Source: Hyphomicrobiales bacterium
Lineage (GTDB): Bacteria > Pseudomonadota > Alphaproteobacteria > Rhizobiales > Rhizobiaceae
DNA length: 64,000 nucleotides
Reading direction: 5' to 3'
NCBI GenBank assembly: GCA_900470965.1
Contig: UCCS01000020.1
Location: 26,912-90,911, forward strand
A program made the position numbers and the translations under genes. Under the pieces are notes generated by a model, which did no database searches, was not told the origin of the DNA, and saw only the letters and a program-made list of their open reading frames with translations. Positions 27,999 to 36,671 of the stretch are shown one piece after another. How positions within the stretch are numbered: position 1 is the stretch's first letter; each line of letters starts with the position of its first letter.

Positions 27999-28430
27999 AT
28001 GACGATTACAGGGTATACGCATGGCACCGGTGCAGATGTGCCGTTGCAACGGTTTGAGGTTTTCACGGGAACAGGCCGTCGCCGCGACTGGAGCGACGAG
28101 GAGAAGGACCGCATTGTCGCCGAGAGCTATAGCGGCAAGATCTCGGTCAGTGCTGTTGCGCGCCGGTATGGGTTGTCGCCCGGACAGTTGTTTACCTGGC
28201 GTCGGCAGGTGCGAAGTCAGGCGAAGCAAGACTCGCCGCCGATGTTTGTGCCAGCGGTAATTGATCGCCCGGCAGAGCCACCCCCGACACGGCGAAAGGC
28301 GATAACGAGGCGCGCACTTCCAATTGGGGCAATCGAGCTGGAGGTTGGCGGCGCGATCGTCAGGATCGCATCTGGCACGGACAGCGCGACCATTGCTGCC
28401 GTGATCCAGGCCTTGAAGGCTCAGTCGTGA
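27999..28430 (+). CDS. IS66-family accessory protein TnpA (OrfA)
   Basis: Protein of 143 residues with a helix-turn-helix (DWSDEEKDRIVAES, then SVSAVARRYGLSPGQLFTWRRQ), the standard first ORF of IS66 elements. It is intact and overlaps the next frame by four bases. The large transposase TnpC is absent downstream, so the element cannot move by itself. Confidence 0.88.
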   Translation: MTITGYTHGTGADVPLQRFEVFTGTGRRRDWSDEEKDRIVAESYSGKISVSAVARRYGLSPGQLFTWRRQVRSQAKQDSPPMFVPAVIDRPAEPPPTRRKAITRRALPIGAIELEVGGAIVRIASGTDSATIAAVIQALKAQS

Positions 28431-28782
28431 TTGGTCCGTCCGGTGCGGCAAAGGTAATGATAGCCACCAAGCCCGTCGACTTCCGCAAAGGTGCTGAAGG
28501 ATTGGCAGCGCTGGTGAAGGCGGAGATGAGTGCTGACCCATTGTCTGGCACGATCTATGCGTTCCGCGCCAAACGAACGGACCGGATTAAGCTGATCTTC
28601 TGGGATGGCAGCGGCATGTGCCTGGTTGCCAAGCAGCTTGAGGATGGCGAGTTCCATTGGCCTTGAATGCAGGACGGCGCGATGCATCTGACGGCCGCCC
28701 AGTTCTCGGCTTGTTCGAGGGATTGGACTGGAACCGCGTGCATACGCCGAGCGAAACGCGCACGCCGGTAAAGGCTGGGTGA
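28427..28782 (+). pseudogene. IS66-family TnpB (OrfB), broken by a stop and a frameshift
   Basis: The frame reads IGPSGAAKVMIATKPVDFRKG and IKLIFWDGSGMCLVAKQLEDGEF, the TnpB signature, then hits TGA at 28664-28666. It resumes with MQDGAMHLTAAQFSA, and after a one-base shift with LFEGLDWNRVH, ending at 28782. Full length would be about 117 residues. TnpC is missing beyond it. Confidence 0.85.
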
Positions 28783-28851
28783 CGGCCGCGACCAATTGAA
28801 TCAGCACCATCCGGCCTCTCGATCCGAGCGGTAAAATATACTGTTCTATCC

Positions 28852-28985
28852 GTGACGATAACGGCGAACGAGCTTCCGGATGACCTGAACGCGCTGGCGC
28901 ATGAACGCCGCCGCTTCGGCTATCGACGCCTTCATGTGCTGCTTAGGCGTAGGGGCGCCTTGTGAACCACAAACGGCTCATCGGC
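28852..28985 (+). pseudogene. IS3-family OrfB transposase fragment
   Basis: A short stretch reads ALAHERRRFGYRRLHVLLRR, a hallmark of the N-terminal part of IS3-type OrfB. A frameshift follows and VNHKRL, the next family motif, appears in another frame. Everything else of the element is gone. Confidence 0.7.
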
Positions 28986-29053
28986 ACCCCCGCCGACCTG
29001 AGCCTTAACCCCGGAAAATTCCAGCTCCCGCTGGCCCAAATTCGGGGAGCACT

Positions 29054-29278
29054 TCACCCGAAAGTGATTCTGAAGGGCTGTACGCAGATCTTGGTAATCC
29101 ATGCGGTAGGCAATTCCGACATTATTATAGTTCGCCTATGTGGATCATCAGCCGGGCGTGTCCGTAGCGATACCTTGATGTCGGACGGTATTCTTTGTGG
29201 ATGCATTTCACGGGGGAGGGGCCAGCGCAGATAGAAAACGCCGTTGCGCGACTTCAAAATGTAAGTGGGATTGTGCAA
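29054..29278 (-). pseudogene. truncated tyrosine recombinase (integrase) N-terminus
   Basis: A 74-residue frame starts MHNPTYILKSRNGVFYLRWP, the DUF6538-type N-terminal domain of phage and island integrases, and continues with RIPSDIKVSLRTR. The SAM-like core-binding and catalytic domains are absent. It starts 66 bases from the 3' end of tRNA-Val on the same strand and reads away from it, the typical place for an island integrase. It is therefore probably the remains of the integrase that inserted the region to the left. Confidence 0.75.
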
Positions 29279-29344
29279 GCCGATGTCTCACCTGAATGGC
29301 TCACTGACCAAATTCAAGGTACAAGGCTTTGATTTTAAACCAAA

Positions 29345-29420
29345 TGGTGGGCGATGAGAGACTCGAACTCCCGACATCCTCGGTGTAAACGAGGCGCTCT
29401 ACCAACTGAGCTAATCGCCC
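29345..29420 (-). tRNA. tRNA-Val (anticodon TAC)
   Basis: The reverse strand folds as a complete tRNA: acceptor GGGCGAT pairs with ATCGCCC, the D arm starts TTAGCTCAGTTGGTAGAGC, the anticodon stem CCTCG/CGAGG encloses loop TTTACAC (anticodon TAC), and the T arm contains GTTCGAGTC. The encoded CCA end is at 29345-29347. Length is 76 with CCA. Confidence 0.96.
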
Positions 29421-29579
29421 GCGATGCCCTATGTCATCGTTCGGTGAAGCGTCTCTAGCGATATTCAAAAAGAACCGCAAGCCTCTTTTTGAAATTCTGA
29501 GCAATTTGCCTGTGCACTCCGCTCTTCCCCGTGGGAAGCATTCTCTGTAGAGGTGCGGCTGAATAAATTCGGAGCGAAA

Positions 29580-30197
29580 ATGACGACGCGAGAGCAGCGG
29601 CTGGCCCTTCGGCAGAGCACCCCCCGGACATTTCTGGATTACGCCCACACAGAAGAAGCAAGGTTGCTTCCCGACCGTGGCAGGCTTCTCGACAATTTGC
29701 CGAAAGGCGGGATCGTGGCTGAGTTAGGGGTTGCAGAAGGCGCCTTTAGCGAGGAGATCGTTGCACGCAACCAGCCGCAGCGGCTATACCTCATCGATCC
29801 CTGGAATATGGACCGATACTCAGAAGGTCTTCAAATCATCAATGGCAAATTCGGACAGGAGATCGCCGAGGGCAGCGTTGTCATTCGCCAGGGTACGTCG
29901 CTCGATATGCTGTCCCAGTTCGACGATAGCACGTTCGATTGGGTCTATATCGATACCGATCATTCCTTCGCGCTGACATGGCGGGAGCTCCTGCTGGCGG
30001 ACCGCAAAGTGAAGCCGGATGGCAGGATCGCCGGCCATGATTTCTGCACGGGTAACACGGTCAAACCCGTCGTCTATGGGGTCGTCGAGGCCGTCAACAA
30101 GTTCTGCGTGGAGTACGGCTGGCGCTTCGAATTTCTGACGCTCGAGCCGGACGCTCACTTTTCCTATTGCCTCAAGCGGATCGACACATCGCGATAG
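29580..30197 (+). CDS. class I SAM-dependent methyltransferase (Methyltransf_24 type)
   Basis: Protein of 205 residues. The SAM motif is VAELGVAEGAFSEEI, with the ribose-binding acid in LYLIDPWN and a DTDHSF metal-type motif further on, as in TylF/MdmC-like O-methyltransferases. The ATG at 29580 has GGAGCG upstream; the longer frame from 29553 has no support. It ends 10 bases from the convergent lpsL gene. Acceptor unknown; sugar or lipopolysaccharide methylation is likely next to lpsL. Confidence 0.78.
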   Translation: MTTREQRLALRQSTPRTFLDYAHTEEARLLPDRGRLLDNLPKGGIVAELGVAEGAFSEEIVARNQPQRLYLIDPWNMDRYSEGLQIINGKFGQEIAEGSVVIRQGTSLDMLSQFDDSTFDWVYIDTDHSFALTWRELLLADRKVKPDGRIAGHDFCTGNTVKPVVYGVVEAVNKFCVEYGWRFEFLTLEPDAHFSYCLKRIDTSR

Positions 30198-30207
30198 CGT
30201 CAGCAGC

Positions 30208-31233
30208 TTACGTATCGATCGTGCCGAGTTCCTGCCTGGCTTCCAGATACCACTCGACGAAAGCCCTGGCGCCTATTTCTAAAGGAGTGTTCGGCTGGTA
30301 GCCCGTCAGGGCAAGGAGAAGGTCGGGGCTTGCAAAGGTGCGGGGCACGTCGCCCTTCTGCATGGGAAGCATGACGTGCTTTGCTCCGTGCCCCATTACA
30401 TTCTCGACCTTCTCGATGAAGTCCATGAGGCTGACCGGTTGCCCGCCGCCGATATTGACGATGCGGAAGGGGGCCTGATGCGAAAGCGTTTCGATTGTTG
30501 CATCGGCAACACGGTTAGTTTCGGAGGGGATGACGTCTGACAGCCTGACCAGGGCTTCGACCAGATCGTCGATATAGGTGAAATCGCGGCTCATATTGCC
30601 CTTGCCGTATATCTCGATGGGCTTGTCCTCGATCATGTTCTTGACGAACTTGAAGAGAGCCATGTCGGGCCGGCCCCACGGGCCGTAGACGGTGAAGAAG
30701 CGGAAGGCCGTGGTCGGAATCTTGTAGAGATGCGAATAGCTGTGCGCCATCAGCTCCATTGACTTCTTGCTGGCGGCATAGAAGCTCAGCGGCTCGTCGG
30801 CGCGGTCGGTTTCGCGAAAGGGGACGGTCCGATTGGCGCCATAGATCGAGGAGGTCGAGGCGAGCATGAGATGGCGAAGCTCGATACGGCTTGCCAGCTC
30901 CAGAATGTTCCAGGAACCCTCGATGTTCGAACGTAGATAGGCCTGCGGATTTTCGATGCTGTAACGCACACCGGCTTGTGCGGCCAGATGAATGAGAACA
31001 TCCGGCTTTGCTGCCGAAACGGCGGTTTCCAGCGTTGCCTTGTCTTCGAGCATGGCAACGACTGGACGGAAGGCAGGATATTGGGTCAGCGCGGCATGAC
31101 GCATCTCCTTGAGCCTGACATTGTAATAGGGCGTCAGTCCGTCGAAGCCTGTTACCTCATGCCCATCCTGCAACAGCCGGCGGGCCAGATGAAAGCCAAT
31201 GAAGCCTGCCGTTCCCGTAATGAAGTAGCGCAT
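30208..31233 (-). CDS. lpsL: UDP-glucuronate 4-epimerase (LpsL-like)
   Basis: Extended SDR of 341 residues: GTAGFIG near residue 7 binds [20 protein letters not shown] is the signature of UDP-glucuronate epimerases, and SSIYGAN with [10 protein letters not shown] contains Ser, Tyr and Lys. It makes UDP-galacturonate for lipopolysaccharide core and lipid A, as in Sinorhizobium LpsL. It stands alone. Family is certain; specificity rests on likeness to LpsL. Confidence 0.88.
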   Translation of the reverse strand: MRYFITGTAGFIGFHLARRLLQDGHEVTGFDGLTPYYNVRLKEMRHAALTQYPAFRPVVAMLEDKATLETAVSAAKPDVLIHLAAQAGVRYSIENPQAYLRSNIEGSWNILELASRIELRHLMLASTSSIYGANRTVPFRETDRADEPLSFYAASKKSMELMAHSYSHLYKIPTTAFRFFTVYGPWGRPDMALFKFVKNMIEDKPIEIYGKGNMSRDFTYIDDLVEALVRLSDVIPSETNRVADATIETLSHQAPFRIVNIGGGQPVSLMDFIEKVENVMGHGAKHVMLPMQKGDVPRTFASPDLLLALTGYQPNTPLEIGARAFVEWYLEARQELGTIDT

Positions 31234-31679
31234 TTCTACCTTTTTCTCGGGTCTCCTGCCGATGGCAAGTAGCCGAATCCGTATTCGATTGCTTCACTTA
31301 TCGGATAGATGCTCCCGAGATCAATAATCACCTGGATTTTCGGGGCTTTTAAGCGCTACAAGACGAGCGCGCAAAGGGTGCCGCTTCGATTACCGGAGCT
31401 GATGTCCGTGGCAATCTTGAGATCGTCGCGTGAGCAATCGGCTCGAACACATATATCTATTTCTATTCCGATATCTTGCCACCTTCGCCGGAGGAGACTC
31501 TGAGAAGTCGTTTCCTCACAGAGTGATGTGACCGATGTTTGTGGGATCGCCCCCGCGATGGCGCAGAGTCCGATCAGCCCTCCCACAACCGGACGAGGTC
31601 GGATTCAGAGAACGGAGCATCAATGGCTATATGCTCCCACCTGCTGCCGACACCGAAAACCTAATTGCTTGAGTGCGCT
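31234..31679. other. 446-bp gap without a recognised gene
   Basis: Only short frames without family likeness. The promoter of lpsL must lie in its left part. I see no repeat or terminator of note. Confidence 0.4.
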
Positions 31680-32051
31680 TCATCGCTTGAGCACCCAAAC
31701 GGTCTTGCCGTTCTCTGACGCTTCGATGCCGGCTTTGGTCCGGGTCAGTCGAAGGCATTTTTCGTCATCCCCCGGCCGCGGCCTTATGCAAATCCCGTCC
31801 GGAGCGGCCCTCCACGTCGGACTTATGCTCACCAGGCTGTCGCTGATGGTTCCACCGCCGTCGGGACGAAACACGAGGATGTTTGAGGCTTTTCGTTTGA
31901 CGACGACCACCTCCCACGGCTTGCCGTCGGCGATGACGCTGGAAAGCGGTTCTTCGGCTCGCGCCGGTGCGCCGGCGAAAATTGCAAGGACAAGCAATGG
32001 CATGAAAAATCGGCAAGAAGAGAGGTCGCCTGGCAAGCGAGCTGTGGGCAT
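31680..32051 (-). CDS. small exported protein of unknown function
   Basis: A 123-residue protein with a clear signal peptide (hydrophobic FFMPLLVLAIFAGAPARA, cleavage after about residue 32) and a mature part with two cysteines that could pair (in GICIRP and EKCLRL). AAGGAA lies ahead of the ATG at 32051; the same frame extends to 32489 without family likeness. Probably periplasmic; no domain recognised. Confidence 0.65.
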   Translation of the reverse strand: MPTARLPGDLSSCRFFMPLLVLAIFAGAPARAEEPLSSVIADGKPWEVVVVKRKASNILVFRPDGGGTISDSLVSISPTWRAAPDGICIRPRPGDDEKCLRLTRTKAGIEASENGKTVWVLKR

Positions 32052-32338
32052 TACGTGTTCCTTTGCGTGAGTATGACCCTCTGATGGCAGGTCGTGATCG
32101 AGGGATAAAACTGAGCGAGCGGAACGTGGCCATGCCCTTCCGCCGGTGGTGATGTTGTCGCGATATTCTCCAACGCGCTCGGCAAAGTCATCACGAGATA
32201 TATTTTGATTTGTTAAGCGCGCCGGGCCGTATGTCTCCGCATAGCCGTCACCAGATGGGATCATGCGGCATGTCCGCAGCAGCGCAGGTTCGCACAAACG
32301 CTGCGTACCGGAAAATTCTACCTGGCGTTTCGCCATCG

Positions 32339-32461
32339 TCACAGCGCAAGCCGTTCCGAAATCAAAATGAGCATCACGATCGGACCGCCGAGAAGGGCTC
32401 CGAACAGGATGGTCGCGAAGAACAGGTTTGCGAGCAGGTGAAGCATGGTCTTGCGCGTCAT
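32339..32461 (-). CDS. 40-residue membrane peptide
   Basis: Starts MTRKTMLHLLANLFFATILF and contains one long hydrophobic segment with GALLGGPIVMLILI. Its ATG overlaps the stop of the upstream small gene by four bases, which supports real translation. Function unknown. Confidence 0.5.
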   Translation of the reverse strand: MTRKTMLHLLANLFFATILFGALLGGPIVMLILISERLAL

Positions 32462-32697
32462 GGGTGCATGCCGATCCTTGCAGGGTCAAAAAGGACGGGA
32501 CCCACTTTCATCTCGGCCATCCGCACCTTGCCTGTCCAGACATCGACGATCCTTTCGTCCCATCTGAAGAAGAGGATGATCAGCCATTGCCCGCCGTCGG
32601 GCGTGCCGCATGCCGCCTCGAGCATCACAAAGGCAATGTGCATGGATCCGATAACCACCAGCGCCGCAGCTGCTCTTGCCGTCCGTTTCGAAGTCAT
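32458..32697 (-). CDS. small membrane-anchored hypothetical protein
   Basis: 79 residues from the ATG at 32697 (GGAACAGGG upstream): one hydrophobic helix (AAAALVVIGSMHIAFVMLEA) and a soluble tail with FFRWDERIVDVWTGKV. The frame extends to 32733. Coupled by ATGA to a 40-residue membrane peptide; the pair may act together. No family recognised. Confidence 0.5.
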   Translation of the reverse strand: MTSKRTARAAAALVVIGSMHIAFVMLEAACGTPDGGQWLIILFFRWDERIVDVWTGKVRMAEMKVGPVLFDPARIGMHP

Positions 32698-32820
32698 AGC
32701 CCTGTTCCAAAAGTTGAGGTCGGATGAGGTCATGCCCTGCCGTTTCCAGGTGAACGCTTTTCCATTTGGGCTCCGACAATTGCGGAAACATGACTGGATT
32801 CGCTTTTTTGCGTGTAATGC

Positions 32821-32930
32821 GAGGCGGGGGTCTGGGGCTTAGCCTCGTCAAGCAGATCACCGAAAACCATGGCGGAAAAGTCGGCATCGAAAGCGGTCCG
32901 TCGGGAACAAAACTATCGATTCGGCCCTAA
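32821..32930 (+). pseudogene. C-terminal remnant of a sensor histidine kinase
   Basis: The plus strand reads GGGLGLSLVKQITENHGGKV followed by GIESGPSGTKLSI and a stop. This is the G2 box and the end of a HATPase_c domain. No start, dimerisation domain or response regulator is nearby, so it is a leftover fragment. Confidence 0.7.
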
Positions 32931-33019
32931 GATGCTGCAAGTGGTGGGCCATGTAATTGTGTGGCAATTGTTCGCACCGAATGTCCGGTCATCGTCATGA
33001 CCGGAGGCCAACGAGATAC

Positions 33020-33913
33020 ATGCCCAGCAATTCGCATTCACGTCGTCGATTTTTCAACCAGCCGCTTTTCAACCAGCCATCCAGGGCATCGCTCCTGGGA
33101 TTTATTGCCTTGCTGATAACGGCAACCGTTTCCGGATGTGCTGCCGTACCGCTCAAGGAAGCGGGAACGCTTGCCTCCTACAGGAACCTTGGTCCGTCGA
33201 AGGGGACGCTCGCCAAGAAACGGCTCTATGTCGACGGGCAGCAGCTGGCACGGGTAAAGACCGTCGCCATCGTCCCGACGGTCTTCTCTTTCAGTGCTGC
33301 GTCCAAAATCAAGTCGGAGGCCGACCGTTCCCTGGTTTCCAATGCTCTCGACCGGGCACTGTGCGTGGCATTGAGTGACAAATACCAGATGGTCCCGGCC
33401 GGCCAGCCGGCAGATCTGACTGTTCGCTCGGTTGTCGCCGACATCGTTCCGACCAACAAGGCAGTTGCCGGGGTCGCGACCGTCGTCAGCGTCGGTTCGG
33501 GCTTTGCCCTGCCTGTGAGCGTACCGCGCCTCCCCTTCGGCCTTGGCGGCCTGGCGATCGAAGCCGAAGCCGTCGACGCTACGGGAATGCAAAATGCTGC
33601 AATGCTATGGGCGCGTGGCGCAAACTCCATTCAGGACAATCCCCGCGTTTCCGAGGTCGGGGACGCCTATGGTCTCGCAACGAAATTCGCCGGCGACTTC
33701 TCAAGGGTGCTGATCGCCGGAAAGGAACCGAAGGGACTGAACCTTTCGCTTCCGTCGAGGCAACGCGCCCGCTCCTGGCTCGGCGGAAAGCCGAAATATG
33801 CTGCCTGCGATGCGTTCGGCCGCGCACCCGGACTGCTTGGCGTGCTCGCTTCGAAGTACGGCGCTCCGCCGCAGTGGACGGAAAGGAAGCCAAAGCCCGC
33901 CATAACGCATTGA
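33020..33913 (+). CDS. outer-envelope lipoprotein, DUF3313-like
   Basis: 297 residues from the ATG at 33020. A hydrophobic stretch (LLGFIALLITATVSGC) ends in a lipobox with Cys40. The mature part includes YRNLGPSKGTLAKKRLYVD and a central alpha/beta region resembling DUF3313 lipoproteins of proteobacteria. Function unknown. It is transcribed alone. Confidence 0.7.
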   Translation: MPSNSHSRRRFFNQPLFNQPSRASLLGFIALLITATVSGCAAVPLKEAGTLASYRNLGPSKGTLAKKRLYVDGQQLARVKTVAIVPTVFSFSAASKIKSEADRSLVSNALDRALCVALSDKYQMVPAGQPADLTVRSVVADIVPTNKAVAGVATVVSVGSGFALPVSVPRLPFGLGGLAIEAEAVDATGMQNAAMLWARGANSIQDNPRVSEVGDAYGLATKFAGDFSRVLIAGKEPKGLNLSLPSRQRARSWLGGKPKYAACDAFGRAPGLLGVLASKYGAPPQWTERKPKPAITH

Positions 33914-34228
33914 CGGAGGGCCAACCGAGTGGCCATCCAGCCGCTCAGCGAAGGTTTGGAAGAGGCTCCAAGGAAATCGACCAGCCTCGCTGGTCGAGGA
34001 CGGGCGGAGACATTGCCGGAACCCCGCGGCATTACTCTGCCCGCCTGCACTTTGCCTGCAGGGAGCGTCAGATCCTGACGGTCTCGCTCGCAGCGACCTC
34101 ACTCCGTTGATAAGAACTCGATCCATCCAAAAGAACGGCGCAGGGGATGATCTGATGCAACATTCTTTCCTTTGCATAGAGACATTGTATTCTGATGTCG
34201 CAGACACACTTCGGCTTGAGGAAAGAGT
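33914..34228. other. 315-bp gap with a stem-loop
   Basis: No gene. A perfect 8-bp stem (TCGACCAG at 33977-33984 with CTGGTCGA at 33990-33997, loop CCTCG) lies 64 bases after the lipoprotein stop. There is no T tract, so termination is uncertain. Confidence 0.4.
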
Positions 34229-34798
34229 ATGCGTGTCGACCATTTCGATATTCGTTCGAAGACAGGATCTCGCCTGACCGGCGACATGAAGCGTCAGGTC
34301 GTGATTTGCCGGAACGGTCGGCGCCATCTGAGGTGCATGGCGCTAAGCGTGATCATTGTTGCCGCATCATCCGTCAGTTCGCCGGCATCCGCCGCCAATG
34401 TTCTCGAACGAGCGATCGAGGCCGCTCAGCCCTGCAAGCCTTTGAAGGTCAGGCAGCAGGTTTTGGGCGTCAAGGTCGAACTGGGCATCGACGAGCTCGA
34501 CTTCGTTAAAATCGACACGATCGAGATCAGAGTGAACGGCGATTTGGCCGAAGCAAACGCACTCGGCACGCTCGCATGCAAGACGTCGGACGATGCCCCT
34601 CTCAAGGGCGGCTTTTCAGCAAAGGCCCGAATTCACCTGCAGGCAAATCTCGCCACCTGCATAACGAACGCAAGTTCGATCGATATCATCGAGGCAGAGG
34701 GAGAGTTTGGTGACGTTGTCACGACCTTCGAACCCGAGATTTCGGCCGCCCTTCGCAAGGGTGTGGAAAAGGCGCTGAAGAAGCTCTGCGCGAGCTGA
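34229..34798 (+). CDS. exported protein of unknown function
   Basis: 189 residues with AGGAAAG before the ATG. The N-terminus is long and basic, followed by a hydrophobic signal (MALSVIIVAASSVSSPASAA) so cleavage is near residue 56; an internal ATG at 34286 is an alternative start. The mature part has three cysteines and ends in a helix (ALRKGVEKALKKLCAS). No family recognised. It converges on the iron-type ABC operon. Confidence 0.6.
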   Translation: MRVDHFDIRSKTGSRLTGDMKRQVVICRNGRRHLRCMALSVIIVAASSVSSPASAANVLERAIEAAQPCKPLKVRQQVLGVKVELGIDELDFVKIDTIEIRVNGDLAEANALGTLACKTSDDAPLKGGFSAKARIHLQANLATCITNASSIDIIEAEGEFGDVVTTFEPEISAALRKGVEKALKKLCAS

Positions 34799-34872
34799 AA
34801 TCGAAGGGGATATGTGAAACGAGGCGATCGGTCTGCAAGCAGGCAGCTCCGTGCCTCAGCCACGCGGCGTCG

Positions 34873-35634
34873 TCAACGGAGATAGTGGATGTGGGGCCGG
34901 GCGTGATAGGGCGAGGCTTCGACACGCGCATCCACCGAGAAAACATCCCTGAGGACCTCTTCGGTCAAGACTTCGGCCGGTGTGCCGGACGCAACGATCT
35001 TCCCGCTTTGCATGACGATGAGCTCGTCACAAAACATGGCCGCATGGTTGAGGTCGTGCAGGGCAATGATGCTGGTGACCGGCAGACCGGAGACGAGCCG
35101 CATGAGGCTGATCTGGTGCTGGATATCGAGATGGTTGGTCGGTTCGTCGAGGATCAGTTCTTTTGGCGACTGCGCCAGAGCTCTTGCGATATGGGCGCGC
35201 TGCTTCTCCCCACCGGACAGGTTCTGCCAGCGATCATGGCGCTTGTCGGTCATGCCGGCCCGCTTCAACGCTTCCTCGACAGCCTGATCGTCGGCGAGTG
35301 TCCAGCCGGAAAACATCGAACGGTGCGGAAAGCGTCCGAGCTTGACGACATCCACGACCCTCAGATCGGCGTTTGTTGTCGAATTCTGTTCGACGAAGGC
35401 GACGCGCTGCGCGATCGTGCGGCGTCCGATCGTCCCTATGTCCCTCAAATCGAGCGAGATGCGCCCGGAATTGGGGCGCTTCAGGCCGGCGAGAAGCCGC
35501 AGCAGCGACGTTTTTCCAGAGCCGTTCGGGCCAAGAAGGCCGAGCATTTTTCCCGGTGGCGCTTCGAAGGAGACGCCATCAATTATGGTCTTCCTGCCAA
35601 TTTTCCAGACGAGGTTTTCGGCTTTGATGCTCAT
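34873..35634 (-). CDS. FecE/FhuC-type ABC transporter ATPase
   Basis: ATPase of 253 residues. Walker A GPNGSGKTS (35-43), signature LSGGEKQR (139-146), Walker B LILDEPTNHLD (160-170), and the H-loop in IALHDLNHA. The NHLD form of Walker B is usual in iron-siderophore, haem and cobalamin importers. Its start overlaps the permease stop by four bases. It powers uptake together with the next two genes. Confidence 0.92.
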   Translation of the reverse strand: MSIKAENLVWKIGRKTIIDGVSFEAPPGKMLGLLGPNGSGKTSLLRLLAGLKRPNSGRISLDLRDIGTIGRRTIAQRVAFVEQNSTTNADLRVVDVVKLGRFPHRSMFSGWTLADDQAVEEALKRAGMTDKRHDRWQNLSGGEKQRAHIARALAQSPKELILDEPTNHLDIQHQISLMRLVSGLPVTSIIALHDLNHAAMFCDELIVMQSGKIVASGTPAEVLTEEVLRDVFSVDARVEASPYHARPHIHYLR

Positions 35635-36671
35635 GATGCGCGCTGGAACCGGTAGAGAATGACGGAGAAGAAGGGAACGCCAACCAGCGCCGTGACGACC
35701 CCGATCGGCAGGACCTGCTGCGGGATGAGCGCGCGCGAGGCAATGTCTGCAAGCACCATGAAGATTGCGCCGACAATGGCGCAGGCTGGGAGGAGCCGGA
35801 CATGAAGCGGACCGACGACGAAGCGCGCCGCATGCGGCACGACCAGACCGACAAAACCGATCGAGCCGACCATGCTGACGATCGTGGCCGTCATCATTGC
35901 GGTAAGCGCAAACAGCACGATGCGGACCCTTCCGACGTTGACACCGAGAGATGCGGCTGCTTCATCACCGAAGGCAAAAGCATCCAGAACCCTGGCATAG
36001 AACAGGCAGACGACAAGCCCGAAGCCGACGATGCCGGAAACCAGCATGAACTCCGGCCAGCGCACGCCGCCGAAGCTGCCGAGCAGCCAGAACATGACGT
36101 CGCGAGCCTGCTGCGCATTGCCGGAAGTCGTGACCACATAGGATGTGGCGGCGTTGAAGAGCTGCGAAGCGGCAACACCTGCGAGGATTGTCCGGTCAGC
36201 GCCGCCACGCGTACCGTTGGACAGCAGCGCCACAAAAAAAAATGCCGCAAACGCGCCGGCAAAAGCCCCGGCCGACAGCGAAACCACACCTGCACCAACG
36301 CCGAGAATGACGATGGCGACTGCGCCGGTGGACGCGCCGGCGGAGATACCGAGCACATAGGGCTCGGCCAGCGGGTTGCGAAGCAGCGATTGCATGATCG
36401 CACCCGACAGAGCCAGTCCCGCGCCGCAGAAAGCGGCCACGAGCGCGCGGCTGAGCCGATAATCCCAGATCACGGTCTCGTGGATGCGGTTGAGTTCCAC
36501 CGCCGTCCATCCCAGCCTGTTCGTGACGGCGGCAAAGGTCGTGGTAAGCGGGATCGGCAGGTCGCCAATCCCGACACTGATGCCGACGACCAGGCCGACC
36601 GCCACAAGGGAGGCCAACAGGAGGGCGCCGAAGGGGGCAGCCTGCTGGAGGGAGCGGTTCGGGGCGGTCAC
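35631..36671 (-). CDS. FecCD-type ABC transporter permease
   Basis: Membrane protein of 346 residues with about ten hydrophobic segments and the family stretch GAIMQSLLRNPLAEPYVLGI. The start is GTG 36671, overlapping the stop of the binding-protein gene (GTGA); a longer open frame to 37049 is merely the out-of-frame shadow of that gene. Only one permease is encoded, so it should form a homodimer as BtuC does. Confidence 0.92.
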   Translation of the reverse strand: MTAPNRSLQQAAPFGALLLASLVAVGLVVGISVGIGDLPIPLTTTFAAVTNRLGWTAVELNRIHETVIWDYRLSRALVAAFCGAGLALSGAIMQSLLRNPLAEPYVLGISAGASTGAVAIVILGVGAGVVSLSAGAFAGAFAAFFFVALLSNGTRGGADRTILAGVAASQLFNAATSYVVTTSGNAQQARDVMFWLLGSFGGVRWPEFMLVSGIVGFGLVVCLFYARVLDAFAFGDEAAASLGVNVGRVRIVLFALTAMMTATIVSMVGSIGFVGLVVPHAARFVVGPLHVRLLPACAIVGAIFMVLADIASRALIPQQVLPIGVVTALVGVPFFSVILYRFQRAS

